The notes under the pieces were generated by a model that was not told where the DNA came from, ran no database searches, and worked only from the letters and a program-made list of their open reading frames with translations. The translations under genes were made by a program, and so were the position numbers. From positions 62,001-126,000 of the forward strand of contig PAPM01000047.1 of NCBI GenBank assembly GCA_002708905.1: DNA of 64,000 bases, in the 5' to 3' direction. Position 1 is the stretch's first letter, and each line of letters begins with the position of its first letter. Positions 62,500-64,000 of this stretch are shown piece by piece. The stretch comes from Pseudomonadales bacterium. GTDB lineage: Bacteria > Pseudomonadota > Gammaproteobacteria > Pseudomonadales > Ketobacteraceae.

Positions 62500-64000
62500 A
62501 TGCGATGCCCAAGTTGTGGGGCTGATAACCCTGCGTTTCACGCTTTCTGTTACCAATGTGGTAGCAAAGTTGCTCAATCTTCGACCCCGGAAGGCGAATA
62601 TTCTGCGCCACGAACCCAGGATCTGCAGCCTGAGCTTAAAAAAGTCTCCATTTTATTCGTCGATATCACCAACTCAGTACAGCTGATACACAAGCTGAAG
62701 GCTGAGGACAGTGCGGATTACCTGGACCCCACCATTTCGGCCCTCAAACAAAACGCGCATCGCTACGGCGGCATGATTAACCGGGTTGACGGCGATGGCA
62801 TGATGGTTATTTTCGGTGCTCCTGTGGCCTATGAGGACCACGCTGTGCGGGCCTGTTACGCTGCACTGGATATGCTGAAATCGGTACAGGCCGAATTCGA
62901 GCGTACCGGTATTGCTGTTCGCATCGGAATCCACTCCGGCGAAGTATTGATGAAGCCTTTCTATAATGATTTCTCAGTTGATTATGAAGCGTTGGGGCCC
63001 ACCGTGTACCTGGCACATCGCATGGAAGTGTTGGCCAGTCCAAATACCGCCGTTATTTCCAAAGAAACCTACAACGCCGCTCAAAAGCTGATCAAGGTGC
63101 GTGAGCTTGGGCCGGTCCAGGTCAAAGGGCTGGATGAACCGGTCGAATTGTTCAAGATACAAGGCAAGATTCGGCAGGAAGACAGTAGCGACAGCAAATT
63201 GGGCGACACCCCCTTCATTGGTCGCGAGCATGAATTCAAATTGATCCAGCAGAACCTGATGGAGACCTGGGATCATTGCGGTCGATGCGTGGCTATCTGT
63301 GCAGAACCCGGTGTGGGTAAATCCAGGTTGGTGACCCGTTTCCTCCACAGCGTGGACCCCACTCAATTCAATGTATTAACCACCGCCTGCGATTCCCACA
63401 ATCGCAGCACAGCCTATTTGCCCTATTCAAACATTATACGTTGCTGGTTGAATGTGCAGGATTCAGATTCACAACTGGACATAGCGCAAAAGCTCCGAGA
63501 CAGAATTGCCAATCTGAAGGAGACCTTTGCCGAGCATCTATCCGCTTATCACTTTCTGCTGGATCTGCCGATCCAGAATCAGAGCTGGAATAACCTGGAG
63601 CCGGTACAAAAACGACAACGGGCCAGGAAAGCCATGCGGGCGTTGCTGGAGGAACTGGCGAGCCAGAAGCCGCTGGTGATTTTGTTGGAGGACCTGCACT
63701 GGATCGACGGCGAAAGTCAGACCCTGCTGGAACAGCTGGTGAAATCGGTTCATGAGCATACCATCATGCTGATCGTGACCTACCGCCCCGAATACCAGGC
63801 CAGCTGGCTGAACGAGAACGTCAGTTTGCTCGAGCTGAAACCGTTTACCGACCTGGAATCCAGTGATTATCTCAAAGGGGTGTTGGGTAAGGATCCCAGC
63901 CTGACCACGCTGCGGGATGAAATCAGCCGCCGCTGCGAAGGCAACCCGCTCTACATTGAGGAAATGATCCACCATTTAATGGACAGTAACCTGATCTGGG
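62500..64000 (+). CDS. zinc-ribbon class III cyclase / AAA ATPase (partial)
   Basis: The frame is open from ATG 62500 to the window end (500 codons). Residues 3-20 form a zinc ribbon (CPSC, CYQC). Residues about 45-215 are a class III nucleotide cyclase domain: FVDITNS (metal Asp), NRVDGDGMMVIFGAP (second metal Asp), RIGIHSGEVL. The usual Asn-Arg pair appears as YLAHR, so activity is not certain. Residues about 235-480 are an AAA/STAND ATPase (Walker A EPGVGKS at 269-275, Walker B LVILLEDLHWIDG). Proteins of this type usually end in TPR repeats, beyond the edge. Cytoplasmic signal-transduction protein, next to the tandem GAF protein. Confidence 0.9.
   Translation, partial: MRCPSCGADNPAFHAFCYQCGSKVAQSSTPEGEYSAPRTQDLQPELKKVSILFVDITNSVQLIHKLKAEDSADYLDPTISALKQNAHRYGGMINRVDGDGMMVIFGAPVAYEDHAVRACYAALDMLKSVQAEFERTGIAVRIGIHSGEVLMKPFYNDFSVDYEALGPTVYLAHRMEVLASPNTAVISKETYNAAQKLIKVRELGPVQVKGLDEPVELFKIQGKIRQEDSSDSKLGDTPFIGREHEFKLIQQNLMETWDHCGRCVAICAEPGVGKSRLVTRFLHSVDPTQFNVLTTACDSHNRSTAYLPYSNIIRCWLNVQDSDSQLDIAQKLRDRIANLKETFAEHLSAYHFLLDLPIQNQSWNNLEPVQKRQRARKAMRALLEELASQKPLVILLEDLHWIDGESQTLLEQLVKSVHEHTIMLIVTYRPEYQASWLNENVSLLELKPFTDLESSDYLKGVLGKDPSLTTLRDEISRRCEGNPLYIEEMIHHLMDSNLIW

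Overview
The window is an ordinary-looking stretch of gammaproteobacterial chromosome. The gloA / argG / motY / rnt neighbourhood matches a block I recall from Pseudomonas. The orthologue lengths, the abundance of GGDEF/EAL, MCP and cyclase proteins, the polar-flagellum type MotY and a GlyGly-CTERM protease suggest a free-living, motile, probably marine or aquatic member of the Pseudomonadales/Oceanospirillales group (Alcanivorax/Ketobacter-like). This assignment is inference from gene content only. I found no rRNA, tRNA, CRISPR array, prophage, insertion sequence or integrase. Coding density is high, and most genes are complete. The two edge genes (1..478 and 62500..64000) are cut by the window.

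Layout. 1-8 kb: stress protein, uncharacterised proteins, a MOSC protein, a beta-CASP nuclease, a hotdog thioesterase and an LpxR-like lipid A deacylase. 8-14 kb: a DUF3604 lipoprotein, a DMT permease, a divergent SDR/LysR pair and a membrane acyltransferase. 14-22 kb: gloA, a response regulator with a GGDEF and a degenerate EAL domain, argG, motY (with a FliA-type promoter), rnt, and a DCC-DUF4166 protein followed by a saccharopine-dehydrogenase-like protein. 22-29 kb: two alpha/beta hydrolases, an SDR with an extra C-terminal domain, an ODP-type metallo-hydrolase, a methyltransferase and a lone flagellin. 29-38 kb: asnS, a membrane GGDEF-EAL protein preceded by a coupled 33-codon ORF, grxD, a molybdopterin oxidoreductase and a HyuB-like protein. 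38-43 kb: argD-argF-ABC ATPase-MCP. 43-50 kb: glpK / glpR / pdxH / unknown beta-barrel protein / glpD, a scattered glycerol-3-phosphate regulon with TTCG/CGAA half-sites in its control regions. 50-64 kb: a Cache MCP, metR, an RstAB-like two-component pair, tag, TM2, an ArsR/serine-hydrolase operon, tcdA, a rhombosortase-type metallopeptidase, a tandem GAF protein and a zinc-ribbon class III cyclase/AAA protein.

The most unusual part is the 61.8-62.5 kb intergenic region. It can be drawn as four consecutive hairpins ending in a 13-bp intrinsic terminator. Three of these hairpins carry the same GCGAGC(A/C)CC motif in the loop, spaced 61 and 63 nt apart. About 360 nt downstream, in the leader of the cyclase gene, another hairpin has a loop containing GCTCGCAT, the exact reverse complement of the ATGCGAGC loop. 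This could be a small RNA with a kissing-loop target, or a family of loop-conserved hairpins. A second candidate small RNA lies at about 55238-55367: a promoter-like sequence inside a perfect inverted repeat, no gene, then an intrinsic terminator. All function statements come from reading motifs by eye. No database search was run.
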